From Paramecium tetraurelia (Eukaryota; Ciliophora; Oligohymenophorea; Peniculida; Parameciidae): a stretch of 64,000 nt of DNA. Every line of letters begins with the position of its first letter. Positions within the stretch are counted from its first letter, which is position 1. The notes beneath the pieces are model-generated. The model made no database searches, had not been told where the DNA came from, and saw only the letters and a program-made list of their open reading frames with translations. Location of the stretch: positions 147,790 through 211,789 of the forward strand of contig NW_001799078.1 in the NCBI RefSeq assembly GCF_000165425.1, in the 5' to 3' direction. A program made the position numbers and the translations under genes. Below are positions 25,076-37,413 of the stretch, in pieces.

Positions 25076-26857
25076 ATGAAAACTTAATTATAAAGAGGTT
25101 CATATGGAGAATTATCATCCATTCGTTCTTACCCCACTGAGAAATTGAATACTCAGTCTGATAGCGAATTGATTGAAGTTGACATGGAGAAACTAAATTT
25201 CCATTCATATTACTTAGCCTCTGATCCAATTCAATTATAATCAATCCAAGTGGAAGGAGAGCTTTATATTAAAGATTTCATGAAAAAGTTAATTGCCATA
25301 GTCTCAAAAAAAATCACTGAAAATGAGCAAATCAAAATGCTACCAATCATAGGCTATTAATCTTCGATAGATAGAATGTCACATCCGATTCAATAATACT
25401 TTAGACAACATGAAGATCCTACCTTTGATTATTTGACTGGTGGATTAGAAGAAGATGAAGAACCTGTATTCAAACTTTCTAATTGATAGGTTAGGTTCCA
25501 ACAGGAATAATGGTTGGTATAAAAAATAAATTCACTACCTGCCAAGTTATTGGAAGTAGAATAACAAAGCACAAATTCCAATCGTCAATCTTTAACTGCT
25601 TAAACCTTTATGAGATCAAGAGTCTTAATTTAAGTATTTGAAACTTATTTCTAAATTTTAGGATTAAGCTTAATTGAATAATTAAAAAAATGTAAAAGAT
25701 AAAGAAAAATTACCTGGAATTGTTGATCTAAATGATCCACTAGATATAAGTGCAACTGAAGAACTATTAAGAGCATAAAAAGAAAGAGATTATAAGGTTA
25801 AATAAGACTTAAAAGAACAAGAAAGAAAGAGAAGGCAAAAAGAATTGGAAGAATAACAGTTAAAATATGATCTCATATCTAAAGATAAAAAATCCAAATT
25901 GTACACTTACGATTATGATGGAAAATTGATTTCAGTAGTAACATTGAAAGGCCATAAATTTCCACCTACAGCTGCAACATTAGGGTATTTAAATTAAAAA
26001 TTGAGAGATCCAAGTTCGAAGATGGCCAAACTAAATTAAGCATGTTCAATAAAAGGAAAACAGTTTTTTAGAATTCAGGTTCCCAAATCAAAAAAAAACA
26101 AGAGGACGAGAAAGACAAAGATACCAAAGAACAAATTAAATTTTAATCTCTAGCTCCCCTTGTTAATGAAAATATGCATTTACAATAAGGAGTTCTTATG
26201 ATTCAAGAAGGTAGAGTTAGAGAAGGGCCTAAGGATTAACCAATCAGTCTAGAAAAAATGAGTGATCCTGCTTTAAGAATGGTCAGAAATGAATATTTGT
26301 CTCTGACTTAATAAATTAATGCTTCTCATAATTAATCATCTGCATAATTGGTCAAAGCTGAAGATGCTTAAATTAAAGATTTCACAAATGATCATGATTA
26401 AAAATAAATTCTCAATAGAATCCGTCGATTAAGCTAGCCAAGTATAACAAGTGATGGGAATATAAAGTAAAGATAATAAAACTATTCCATAGGATTAACT
26501 CGATGCAAATTTACGAATAAGTGGCTTAAGTTATCTTCGATGATAAAGAATAATATCCTATTTCAACTGCTAAACTAAATAATAATAATACAAAAGATGT
26601 GCGAATGATGAGATCCCCAACAGATCAATATAACATTTCGCTCTATAAGAATACCGCCTGGGGCAAAGAAGTTCCATCCACTTAGAGTAATACTACAAAA
26701 CTGAAAGGCAACAAAGCTAGTGCTAAGTAAAGCTTTCATTATGTACAATAGAGATATCTTATCTACTGTTGGGGTAGTCGTTAAAAGAACTAGGGAAAGA
26801 AGAGGTAATTCAGAAACTACACATCTACCAAAAATGAAGAATATTTCTCAATTTTGA
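25076..26857 (+). CDS. Conserved-looking protein of unknown function
   Basis: About 550 residues in six exons; introns of 24, 28, 23, 26 and 25 bases remove every in-frame TGA, which strongly supports a real gene. Starts MKTQLQRGSYGELSS. The middle is a Lys/Glu/Gln-rich helix (QKERDYKVKQDLKEQERK), then LYTYDYDGKLISVVTLKGH, a short beta-like element that could be a linear motif of ciliary proteins (inference). The C-terminus is basic (VVVKRTRERRGN). No TM segment or signal peptide. Stop TGA at 26855-26857. I do not recognise the family. Confidence 0.6.
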
Positions 26858-26939
26858 TATTTTGTAATTTTAATTCTATCTCCAATTAATCAAATTTTGA
26901 GTAAGAAGAATTGTAAATTAATATAATTTTTTAAATTAA

Positions 26940-28194
26940 TCAGCATTTATTTCTTTTTTAATACCATTTAGGAATTAATTTATTTGCTAGGGATTGATTA
27001 TTTGATAGCTCCTCCTTTGTGAAATCAAATAAATCAGGAATTTGTATTTTTGATTGATACATCCTAAAGGTAGTTTCATCCCTAAGATCATCAAAATATG
27101 AATGAGTTAGTGCTTGAAGCGCAGTCAATCTAGTTCTTGGACAGTAAGTAAGTATTTTACTAATTAAATCAATAGCTGAAGGATCAACAACAGTTTAAAA
27201 TACTTTTCTCCATTCCTTTTTTCTTATTTAAACTATTTTGTATTGTTTGATATCATATAATTCGTTCATTGACATCACCTCCTCTTTGCTTGGAGACCCA
27301 AGTATTTTGATAATCTCTACCAATTAATCTACCGCTGATGCCCCCAAAAATAGTGGCAGCCCATTAAACATTTCTCCAATGATACAACCTACTGACCACA
27401 TATCTACTTAAGTAGTATAGTTCGTAGCTCCAAATAATAACTCAGGTGCTCTGTAGCACCTTGAACAAATGTAGGCTATATTCGGCTCTAATGGAGATAA
27501 TTTTTTGGCACTTCCAAAATCGCAGATTTTCAGTACATTTGTATCTGGATTAACCAAAACATTATGTGGTTTAATATCTCTATGACAAATTCCTTTGGTA
27601 TGAACAAAGGCTATGCCACGTAATAACTAATAAGAGTATAATTTGGCCTATATTTCTGGTAACAACTATTGTTATTTTAAAAATTATGCGTTAAATGAAT
27701 GTAGGGTTTCAGGTTGATAATCCATAATGACATTCAAGTATTGTTCATCAGGTGAATCTCCATAGGTAAAATATGCATGTTTAGTTTCAACAATATTTGG
27801 ATGATCCAATTCTTATAGAATTTGTATTTCCCTATTTTTATATCTCTTATCCTATATAACTTTCTTTACGGCTACTATTTCTCCAGTTTCATTCACTTTT
27901 GCTTTGTAAACAATTCCAAATGATCCTTGTCCAATCACTTTTAAGCTAGTGAATGTAAATTACGAATAATCAATAGGTTAATTGGCTTATGGTGGAGCTG
28001 GGGATTTGCTTTTTGTTCTTTAATTTTTTAATGGAGTTTTTTGTTTCTCTTATAAATTTTTGAATTTTAATATTGCTTGTTAAAGATCAATGTCATCTAT
28101 ATCAGCTGCTTCAGTTTACACTCTTCTATTGGCATCTGTTGGCTGAGTATATTTGTTAATAGGCTTTTTAGCATAGCGAGCCATCCAACTGATT
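26940..28194 (-). CDS. Glycogen synthase kinase 3 (GSK3/shaggy) protein kinase
   Basis: CMGC Ser/Thr kinase, about 415 residues, no intron needed. The N-terminal ~85 residues are basic and Gln-rich. Kinase landmarks: [56 protein letters not shown], then [15 protein letters not shown] and [16 protein letters not shown] after DFG and the YICSR activation loop are diagnostic of GSK3. The activating Tyr of YICS is kept, but the next segment reads RCYR rather than RYYR. C-terminal [21 protein letters not shown] closes the fold. Divergent from a coiled-coil gene only 55 bases away. Stop TGA 26940-26942. Confidence 0.92.
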
Positions 28195-28249
28195 AAATTA
28201 TCAAATTTTTTATAAATTAAGTTTATCTAAAATTTCCTTAAATATTCAT

Positions 28250-29187
28250 ATGAGTACTAATGAATAGGAATTGCAAAATAAAGTCGAAAAATTTGTTGAT
28301 AATGTAAATATAATATTTAGACTTAGTACATGAAAAAGGCAAAGTCATTTCATAGGTAGAGATCATCTATTTCAATTAATGAAGAATAGAGAGATTTAAC
28401 ATAAGAGATTGCAGAAAAAGAACTGTAAAAGTCCACTTTGTTGGAAGAATTGTTAAAACAAATTTCATAGATTGTTGATAATTTAATTCAAAGACACATG
28501 TTTGATGTGAATATTTATATATATATTCCTAGTTTCAAAATCAACTTCTCCATATATAGAATGAACTGTATTAATTGAAGAATAAGCAGTGTACTATAGG
28601 AAGTTAGGAGAGTGCAATAAAATAGACAATGGTTTTATCAAAGAATAGTTCCTTTACTGATTTTAATGAGCAATTTCTCTATGATGAATAAATCAAAAAT
28701 CTGAAAAACAAAATCAAAAATCTTAAGGAGGATGTGAATAAGAAGACACAATATCACGATTCATTAATCAATATGCTGTTGGATTAATAGTAATTATTAT
28801 TTATTATAAAATTAAAGGAAGGATTTAAAAGAGAATTTGAGAAAAAATTAATTTGAATCCGATGTTAAATCCATTGAAAAAAAATTGCTTGATTAAATTT
28901 GGTTAAGTAATGTACATTATTATTACAATAGGCGTTGAAACACAAAGTAGGGATTTTGTTGAAACGAAATTTCATTAACTGAAATAACTGGCAGAACAAA
29001 ACAATTAGAAACAGAAAGGTAGTTTCTTAAGTAAAATATAGAAAAGGACGCTGTCATGTGGACGATCGTAAATGAGTGCAAGTAAGAGATGGATAAAATG
29101 AATTTGAAGTTTAATGGTGTTAACAGTATTTTACAAGAGATGAAAGAAAATAACAATTGGTTTCCACATATTTGGAAAAGGAAATGA
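28250..29187 (+). CDS. Coiled-coil protein, unknown
   Basis: About 270 residues in six exons (introns of 23, 26, 28, 25 and 23 bases). Nearly the whole protein is helical and charged, with heptad spacing (LQNKVEKFVDNYMKK, YDEQIKNLKNKIKNLKEDV, ECKQEMDKMNLKFNGVN). Ends NNNWFPHIWKRK. No TM or signal. Its start shares a 55-base spacer with the divergent GSK3 gene. A structural role is likely but not demonstrable. Stop TGA at 29185-29187. Confidence 0.6.
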
Positions 29188-29404
29188 TATAATATTATTA
29201 TTTAATTTAGTTCAAATTTATTAATTTACCATTTTTTAGAAAATTAACTCAGTTATTCTAAGTTAAGAAAATGAGTGACTTATTTATGTTAGACATTTCT
29301 TGTCGATATTAAATTAATGGAAACTGAATATTCTTATCTTTCAATATTTCTTATTAGATCAATTTTCAATATTTAATTATTCAAAATTTGCTGAATCTAG
29401 CAAA

Positions 29405-30383
29405 ATGAAAAATCAAGAAATCTCGGCTTATGCAGGAAAATTGTCTTAAATCTATTAGAATGACAGTATTTCACATTCTTAGAATATTTAATTAGCAAAT
29501 GATGAAATTTCCCAATCATTAGCAAATAGTCCATCAATGAACACAAATTTATAAGTAGTATTAAAGAAACTGCAATCAAAAAAAATTAGATAATTGTATC
29601 AGGAATTAGGTCCTGTTTATGATATTGATGAAAATTATGAGATCCGAAATTTCGATGATGACAGCTGTTATTTTGGGTAAGTGGAGAATGACCAAAAAAA
29701 TGGCACAGGAATACTGGTATGGTCCGAGGTAGGAAATATACTAGATGGGTAAAGTTTATAATTTATAAAATAGAATTTGGGTGAATAATGAGTTAAACGG
29801 ATTTTGTAGAATGATTTACTCAAATGGTGACATGTAAAGTGGTAATTAATTGAATAGTTTCGAATGTGAGTTCAAATATGGGAAGGCTAATGGATTTGGA
29901 GTGTTCTCAACTAAGAGTAAAGTAGTGAAAGGTAAATAATGTAATCATGATAGGGCTGTGGACGAATAACGTACTAAATGGAGAAGGACAAGAGATAAGA
30001 AGTGACGGATCTAAGTACTTTGGACAATTTAAGGATGGATAAAAAAATGGAAAAGGGATTATATATTATAAGGATGGATGCAAGTGAAGAATGAGATATA
30101 ATTTTAGGTACGAAGGAGAGATTAGTAAGAATAAGTTGGATGGAAAGGGTGTGTTGGTTTGGAATGATTCGAGTTATTATGAAGGGGAATTTCGTAGTGG
30201 TATAATAAATGGGAGTGGGATTTATGTTAGCGGAAATGGAAATAGTTTGAGTGGATATGTATGTTTGAAATGATAATGAGTTTATAGTTTGAGGAAATTA
30301 GTAATAAGGATAGAATTCAGAGAATTTAATGTATACATAATAGTGGATCTGAACGATTTATAGAGAAAATACGATATTTATGA
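29405..30383 (+). CDS. MORN-repeat protein
   Basis: About 290 residues. The N-terminal 65 are Ser/Gln-rich. Then at least six MORN-type repeats: SCYFGQVENDQKNGTGIL, GIWVNNELNGFCRMIYSNGD, FKYGKANGFGVF, GLWTNNVLNGEGQEIRSDG, YFGQFKDGQKNGKGIIYYKDG and YEGEISKNKLDGKGVLVW, then YYEGEFRSGIINGSGIYVSG. MORN repeats form beta-hairpin ribbons that bind membranes or the cytoskeleton. Introns of 25, 22 and 24 bases are needed. A last 29-base intron after LSGY extends the gene to TGA at 30381-30383; without it translation ends at 30273. That choice is uncertain. Confidence 0.82.
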
Positions 30384-30573
30384 TTTTTTTGATTGATTGC
30401 ACATGATTAAATATAACATTGTGTATTATTGTGAAGGTTGTAAGCTGTTAGAATATAAGAAAATAAAAAAAAGTATAAGAAATGCATATTAATTAATATT
30501 AAAAAGAAAAATTCGTTTTTGCCTTTTTTTAGCAAAATAATCCTTAGAATGAATTCATTATTAATTACAATAA

Positions 30574-31792
30574 ATGTTCAAAGTTGCCGTGTGTGCATTG
30601 TTAGTACTTGCCTCAACAGCCATTAATGTCTAATCCTCAATTTGGACAAGCAAAGACCAAAAAACTTTCGCTTAGATTCACTAATCTGGTTGGGGTAAAT
30701 TCATCTTGAACTATGCTGAACTCCATTTAACAACAGGAGGTATCCTCTCTGAGCTCAACTCCGAGATTGAGAAACTCGTACATATATAGAGTTAATATTT
30801 TATAGGTTGATGAAATGGAAGAGGAATTGGCTGGAGTTCATCATGAATTCAACAGAAGAACAGATGTCCACAACAGAGAAGTCTCCAGACTCGAATAAGA
30901 AATCTAAGACAAAGAAAGAGGTATTTTATCAGTTTTACTATTTCCTTAGAATTGTTCAATGCCCACGATTTCTATGACAACGTCCTCATCCCATAAGGAG
31001 AAAGATTTGCTGCCTAACTTGAATAATTATAAGAAAACATCGCTTAAAACAGAAGAACCCTTGAATAAGCTACAGTCTAAAGAGCAAACGATCACGAAAC
31101 ATTTGAAAGTGAAGTTGTTGAACACAACGAAGCTATTGCTGCTATTGATGAATGCTTATAATTGTTGAGCACATTGGCAGCCCCATCTCTTGCTTAAGTC
31201 AAGAAAGTCTAAAAGAATTTGGCTAAAATCTAAAACTCATTGAAAAAGCACAACTAATTCCAAATCTTTGTTAAAGTCTTATTGGAAATCACATCCGACT
31301 CCAACTTTGCTGACTAAGGAGCTCTTAGAGATGTAATGTCTAATTGATATATCCTCTAGATTGTTGTTGCCTTCAATAACTTGAGAGTTGAATTAGTTGA
31401 CTCCCTCAATTAAATCACTGCTGATGAAGCTGAATAAGTCGCCGAATATAATGCCTCAGTCATTTAATTGAACTAAGAACATGCCGAATTCTAAAGAGCT
31501 GTTGTTGTTAAGAATGCTGAAATCGAAGCCAACACAAGTATTCATTCCAATCTAACAACAAATAGCCAAATAAGAATAAACCCTTGATTTAATTGACGAA
31601 CTTGATGAAGATTTGGCCACCCTCAACGGATAATTACAAGCTGAAAATGATGACTATGCCTTTGCCACTGATGTCTATAATGCCACCGTTGCTGAATACA
31701 ACAAGGAAATCAATGCTGCCAATTAAGCTTTAGAGTTGCTCAACCAACCAAGATTCCAAGACTATGTCAAATCATAACTCAAGGGAGCATGA
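30574..31792 (+). CDS. Trichocyst matrix protein (TMP family)
   Basis: Third TMP-family gene, about 360 residues. Signal peptide [20 protein letters not shown], then [19 protein letters not shown] and alternating acidic/Ala-rich heptads typical of granule matrix proteins. Introns of 28, 29, 27 and 28 bases all restore frame. The C-terminus ([18 protein letters not shown]) differs from the other two copies, suggesting another TMP subfamily. Frame intact throughout. Codon use is rich in C-ending codons, as expected for an abundant secretory product. Start at 30574, stop TGA at 31790-31792; 85 bases upstream of the membrane protein gene. Confidence 0.87.
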
Positions 31793-31877
31793 TCTATTTC
31801 CAAATATAAAATATATCAAAGCATAGAAATTATTATTATAATAATTTATTTGTAAAAACCAAACCTTGTTCTCTCAT

Positions 31878-32702
31878 ATGCAACAAAAGTGTTGTTGTTT
31901 ACCCACTCAAAAAGCATTTCTAATGATTGTCTATCTAGACATTAGCAGAATCATTTGGGGTTTCAACTACAACCATTATTATTTCTAGGAACTGTGGCAT
32001 GTGCCTTCATGTTTTAAAAAGACTCCTCCCTTTCTCTTATCATATCCATCATGGACATTATCATCATAGTATTCCAGTCCTCCGTTGCTTTATACATTAA
32101 TATGAGAGCATTAAAACAGCAAAACAAAAAACCAATCTTCATCTATAGAAAGTTGAAAGTCTTAAGTATATGCTTCAACATACTTGATCGATTGATCGTC
32201 CCCATCATCAACTGCACCCTCATTTTTAAAGATGTAATAACCCTAATATTTAGGATTAAAAAGAAGCAAGATCACAGTACTGTGTACTTGACATATTTGT
32301 CGCTCTCATTATAACTGCAATCATATGGAATCTAATTGAATACTATTTCTACACCATAGTTAGAGATTTTGTACTCATTCTTCAATCCACATGTATTTAT
32401 ATTTTCTTAAATTAGAAAATCGATCATTGCGTTACATGAATGATAGCAAACTAAAGCTCTTAGAATAATAGAACCTAGCCATTGTCTTCGAAGTTGTAGG
32501 ATTGAGGCCAGCTCTACGTCGAGGAGGGTAGCCTGTAATTAATTCGGATAGAGTAGAATAAGGACATCTTAAAAACACTAATGAAGTTCAAAAGATTTAT
32601 CAGCAACCATTACAAAATAATTAAAGTATTAAATTTAGTTATTCAGGTTTTCAAGTTTATGGTTCTCAATAAGAATTAATAGAAATCAATTTAATTGAAT
32701 GA
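31878..32702 (+). CDS. Multi-pass membrane protein, unknown
   Basis: About 250 residues after removing introns of 29, 20 and 23 bases. Starts MQQKCCCLPTQKAFLMIVYL: a Cys cluster at the N-terminus, then about four TM helices (FLMIVYLDISRIIWG; SLSLIISIMDIIIIVFQ; LSICFNILDRLIVPI; YCVLDIFVALIITAIIW), with a C-terminal hydrophilic tail ending NLIE. The tetraspan layout and N-terminal Cys recall LAPTM-like families, but I cannot confirm this. Stop TGA at 32700-32702, 89 bases from the convergent coiled-coil gene. Confidence 0.6.
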
Positions 32703-32791
32703 TATCAATTTATGTTTCATCAATGAATCTTATTCATATTCAATAATTAAGATAAATAATAACAAAAATTTATTTTTATCATAGTATTTAG

Positions 32792-34876
32792 TCATTAGTT
32801 TAATACTTGACTACTTTTTCTTATTTATTTCTTCATTAAGTCATTCAAACTTTAATCAACCTACTTTATCTGATTTTAACACGCAATCTATTCTAATTAT
32901 TAATATTTGTCTATCATCTAAGTCAGTTCTTTGTTCTTTATCATTAATTCATTTTGCAAAAGGGATATCTACTCCGACATCCTTTTAAATTATATTGTAT
33001 TATTGAATGGATCATTTAATACTCTGTTAGATTCTTAAGTGTTGCTCAGAGATATTAACTTACTGTACAACAATTCATTATCAATTCTAATATTCTATTA
33101 TTTTAATTATAAATTCTTCACTTCTAAACTTAAATCTATGCATTCTTAGTTTTTAATTTCTAACATTTGCATATATTCTATTTTCTCATTAATTAGATTT
33201 TGTAATTAAAAATCATACTACTTTAATTGATTTTCAAAGTTTCTTTGTAATTAATATATTTATTATTCTTTTTCTTTTTGCTTCTGTTTATCCTGTTGCT
33301 CATAGTGATGCAAAATATTTAAATTTTCTTCCTCCAGTTTTAAAAGGTTCTCTTCATAATGATTTAGCTTTTTGTAAATATTTTCAAAATTATTGATTTC
33401 ATTATCTTTATGTATAATCTAATTTTTTAAAAATACATTCTCTCTATTTATTTATTCCATCTTCTAATTTGTCTCTTCAAGTAATAACTGGCATTATATT
33501 TGGATCTCTTACATTTTCTTGACTGATTCATCATTTATGCTTTCTGACTATATTCTCTAAGATAATAATCTCTTATTTTGATCTTCTATTATACTATTCA
33601 ATTTTTAATTTTCTATTTCATAATATTCCCGCTGTCGCAATCTTTCAATCATTAATTATTATTATTCTGAATTATTGGCTGACAGGAATTCCTTTAGATT
33701 TTTTATCTCACTTTCTAAAACAGAGATTTGTCTCTGGGAATTTTGTTTAATAGAATCAATCTCATTCTTTTACATTTAAAAATAATCATTCTTTATTTAA
33801 TTAATGTCTTCCAAATATTATTAATCCTTTTTCATTATTTAAAACTTCAAGACTTCATTTTCTTATTTTAACACATTGTTCTCTAAATCAATTTAATACT
33901 TTAATCTTTAATTTTAGTTATTTATAGTTTGTATCTCCTAATTTTTTATGTCAATCAAACATTTCAATTAATTAATTTCTTCCTTTAATATTTCTATCTA
34001 ATTATTATAAGCTATTTTCATATTCTAAACCTGAGAATCTTGATAGAATTCCATTTTCATTTTCTGCTATTGGATTTGATTCTAATGTTCAACCTATATC
34101 TAACTTATTCTACTGTTGAGTTACTCTATTTCTCCATTAGATCTCAATTATACTTCAGAGATCTCAATCTTTTATTTCTCTAACGCAAAAGTCAAATTTT
34201 TAATGATTGAATTCTTTTCTGCGATTTCATCTATCAGTTTATTACATTCGATTTAATTGTCATTCTCATTTAATGATCTTTAGAATGTCTACATACTCAT
34301 ATTAGTCAAATTGTCGCCCGTTGGTTTCTACTCAAAAAAACTATAGTTTCTTTATTGTTCACATGACGTAATTCGTTCATTAACTGCTTAAATTTCCTAG
34401 CTTAATATTTTTATATCTTCATCATATTTGCTTCTCATTTCATTTAATTACCTAGCAGCTTATTCGTATTTTTATTTCCATTATTCAATCTCTTATTGTT
34501 ATAATTCACTTTATTTAATTAGAGATTGATTTTGTTATTATAATTTGTATTAATATTATTCTCCCTAACTGTCTTCATGATTTTTATTATCAATTCCTAC
34601 TATAGAAGAATACATAGAAGTAAAGTTGCTCTCATTTTTATTGATTTATTATAAAAATTTTGCTACTTCAATCCCAATCTCCTTACATCTATTTTTGTTT
34701 TTATCATTCTCTCCTTAAGCTAAATTGTAAAGACCCTCTTTGTTTTATGAAGAATATGGTGATTGAGTTTTCAAGTTCTTGCTTCTTTTTAAGGCCCCAC
34801 CAACAGAACAATTTGAAGGAGTGGATATGTATTAAAATTGGACAGGTGAAACAGTTCTGAACTTGCTTTATTGCAT
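32792..34876 (-). CDS. Long coiled-coil protein
   Basis: About 690 residues in what reads as one uninterrupted frame (TAA/TAG as Gln), ATG at 34876 to TGA 32792-32794. The first ~90 residues are Ser/Pro/Gln-rich with basic patches (ALKRSKNLKTQSPYSS). The rest is a nearly continuous Gln/Glu/Asn/Leu heptad region (QSELQQQEIEQWKQKYEQ; LTFALEKQKIEISEVQ; LMIKNKELTQMIDKYQQLEQ). Ends KSSQVLNQ. No other domain seen. Possibly a cytoskeletal scaffold; no specific family recognised. Confidence 0.65.
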
Positions 34877-35127
34877 ATTAATAATTTTATAAAGAAAAAA
34901 TAAAATGCTTTCATAATCAATAAAACCATTTACATATTGAATAAATTTATTATTATGTTTTATTAACCTTATATTTCTCTATATTCCAAAAAATATCAAA
35001 AAATAACATTTAATTCCTTTATTTCAATGGAATAAGTGAACATTATTTATTTTGTAAATTTTATACAAACTGTAACTTTTTAAACTGGAGAATAACATAT
35101 TGTTAAATAACTAGAATCTAAAATCTT

Positions 35128-35902
35128 ATGCAAACAGAATATAATATTAAACTAATCGAATTAGCAGAAATTTAAATTTATCATAACTTAAAACTACTTG
35201 ATAATGAGGTTACTCCTTTTTAATAATGCCTTTGGTTCTGTTTAATTGAATGAAGAGTATTTCAGGTTTAGAATTATTTTATTCGCCGTTGAATCAAAAT
35301 TAAACTATCTATAAAGGATTATCGATAATTTAACTAATTATTTTAATTTATATGAATTAGTAAATTCAAGAAAATGAATCGAATTCTATAACTGATACTA
35401 AAAAATAGTTAATTATAAATTAATGAGTTTAGTTATTAAGAAATCTATAAAGAGAAAACTTAGAGATATTCTTACACTCAAAATATAAAAAAACCTAATC
35501 ATTTTCATCTAAACATAGAAACATATTGCTCAATTTAAATTTCAAAACAATATAGTATTTTAAATTACTAACTACAATTTTATATAGTTTCCGATCAATC
35601 CCTAGTTTAATGAGTTAAATAATCTTAGGAATTAAGACGAAAAAGTCAAATAAATCTATGAAAATTAGGAATACCAATATGATTTATAAGTGTTTTTCAA
35701 ATCAAAATAAACTGGAAATCTTAGTATAGAACAAATACATTTCTCAACCATTATTGATTACTTAAATCTAATGATCATAATAAATAAATATTCTTAGAAT
35801 TATAAATAATTTGCTTAATTTTATAAATGCGTCATAATTAAAAATAAAATAGATGTAAATTTCTAAAAAAGCGCATTCATCTTTAAATCTTGCCAACAAT
35901 GA
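35128..35902 (+). CDS. Uncertain small gene upstream of threonine dehydratase
   Basis: The reading from about 35,424 to TGA 35900-35902 is open for ~160 codons with protein-like composition (NLRNQDEKVKQIYENQEY; SIEQIHFSTIIDYLNLM). Upstream pieces from ATG 35128 (MQTEYNIKLIELAEIQIYHN) can be joined by introns of 25 and 19 bases, but one junction near 35,250 is unresolved. The tail overlaps the proposed start of threonine dehydratase by 50 bases, so one of the two models is wrong at that end. A 22-base GT...AG segment (35831-35852) would instead splice it in frame into the dehydratase. No family recognised. Confidence 0.3.
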
Positions 35903-37378
35903 CTTATTGGAAACTCCAGATAAGAAACCCACGAATCATCATGTCATTAGATCAAATAAACAAGAAGAAAGTGCAATAAAAGAACCAATGGTAGTAGATG
36001 TGTCAACTTATAATCATCCTCCAAACCTTCAGAAATTAATTCCAGTTTCACATATTTTTGGAGCATATAAGAGAGTTAAGAATGTCATAACAAGAACACC
36101 AACTCAAAAATCCATGAAATTATCAGAATAATTCGGAGCTAATGTCTATATAAAAAGAGTAAATAAAAAATATAAGTTTAGGAAGATTTGCAAATTGTTA
36201 GAAGCTATAAGTTAAGAGGAGCCTACAATAAAATCATATCTATACCAGAAAGTGAAAGACATCGTACAGTGTTTTGTTCTAGTGCTGGTAATCACGCTTA
36301 GGGTGTTGCTTATGTATGTAATCTATTGAAAATCAACTGTGTTATTTATATGCCAACAAATACACCTAACATTAAGTTTAATGCAGTCAAGTAATTTATA
36401 ATTCATATTAAGATCATGGGGCAAATAATTTGTTCAGATTGAATTAGTTGGAGATACTTTCGATGAGAGTTTTAGGGCAAGCAAAGAAAGATGTAATAAT
36501 GAGAATGGAATATATGTCCATGCTTTCGATGATGAGAAGATTATAGAAGGATAAGGAACTATTGCTGTTGAAATTCTAGAGGATATTCCTGAGGATTAAA
36601 TTGACTTTGTTTTCTTTCCAGTTGGAGGTGGAGGTTGTGGAGCAGGAATTTCATCTTATTTCAAACAAGTTCACCCTGAAACAATTTTGATAGGTGTTGA
36701 ACCAGAAGGGTATAATATCAAACTGATTTTTAGTTCCCCTTCAATGTATGAGGCAATCAAATAATAAAAAGTTGTAGAATTAGATACTATTAATACATTT
36801 GTAGATGGTGCTGCTATTAAAAAGTCAGGAGCTATACCATTTGAGATTCTGAATTCTGTGTTAAAAGATATTTTTTTAATTCCAGAAGGACATGTTTGCA
36901 CTACTATGATGAAGTTATTTAACGAAGAAGGAATACTTGTCGAACCTGCTGGGGCTTTGGCAATAGCGGCTTTGGATAGATTCAAGGATGAGATCAGAGG
37001 TAAAACTGTTGTTTGTTTGATTTCTGGCAGCAACAATGATTTAGGTAGAATGACTGACATTAGAATGCTTTCAGAAATTCATTAGGGTCTCTAATATTAT
37101 ATGTTTGTAAATTTCTTTTAAAAACCTGGAGCATTAAAGCAATTTATTATAAAATGTTTGGGTATATCCAATAATAAATATCTTTAATAGGACCTACAGA
37201 TGAAATCACTAATTTAGAATACACAAGAAAAAATAATAGAGAAAAGGGACCTGCATTAGTTGGAGTTAAAGTAAAAAAGCCTCAGGATTTCGAAGCCATT
37301 AAAAGTAAAATGGAAGAATTAAAAATTACACTTAGAATTTTATAACCAAATCAAGAGATTTTCAAAATGTTATTGTGA
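35853..37378 (+). CDS. Threonine dehydratase (PLP, IlvA type)
   Basis: PLP-dependent threonine ammonia-lyase (threonine to 2-oxobutanoate), about 470 residues. Order: HIFGAYKRVKNVITRTPTQ, 23-base intron, SYKLRGAYNKI with the PLP lysine, SSAGNHAQGVAY, a 22-base intron, then GQGTIAVEIL, VFFPVGGGGCGAG with the glycine loop for phosphate, EPAGALAIAAL and ISGSNND (usually SGGNN/VD). The C-terminus has the regulatory-like IlvA tail: HQGLQYYMFVNFFQKPGAL, a 29-base intron, then EYTRKNNREKGPALVGV. This short-tail architecture is common in bacteria, and a bacterial or mitochondrial-type origin is inference. The start is uncertain: ATG 35853, or ATG 35988 (MVVDVSTYN). Stop TGA 37376-37378, 35 bases from the convergent neighbour. 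Confidence 0.88.
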
Positions 37379-37413
37379 TTTATAATATTATAAGATCATA
37401 AATATATAATGTT

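Noticed and set aside
36671-37060. 129-residue minus-strand ORF
   Set aside because: It is antisense to conserved threonine dehydratase coding sequence (GGGGCGAG to SGSNND).
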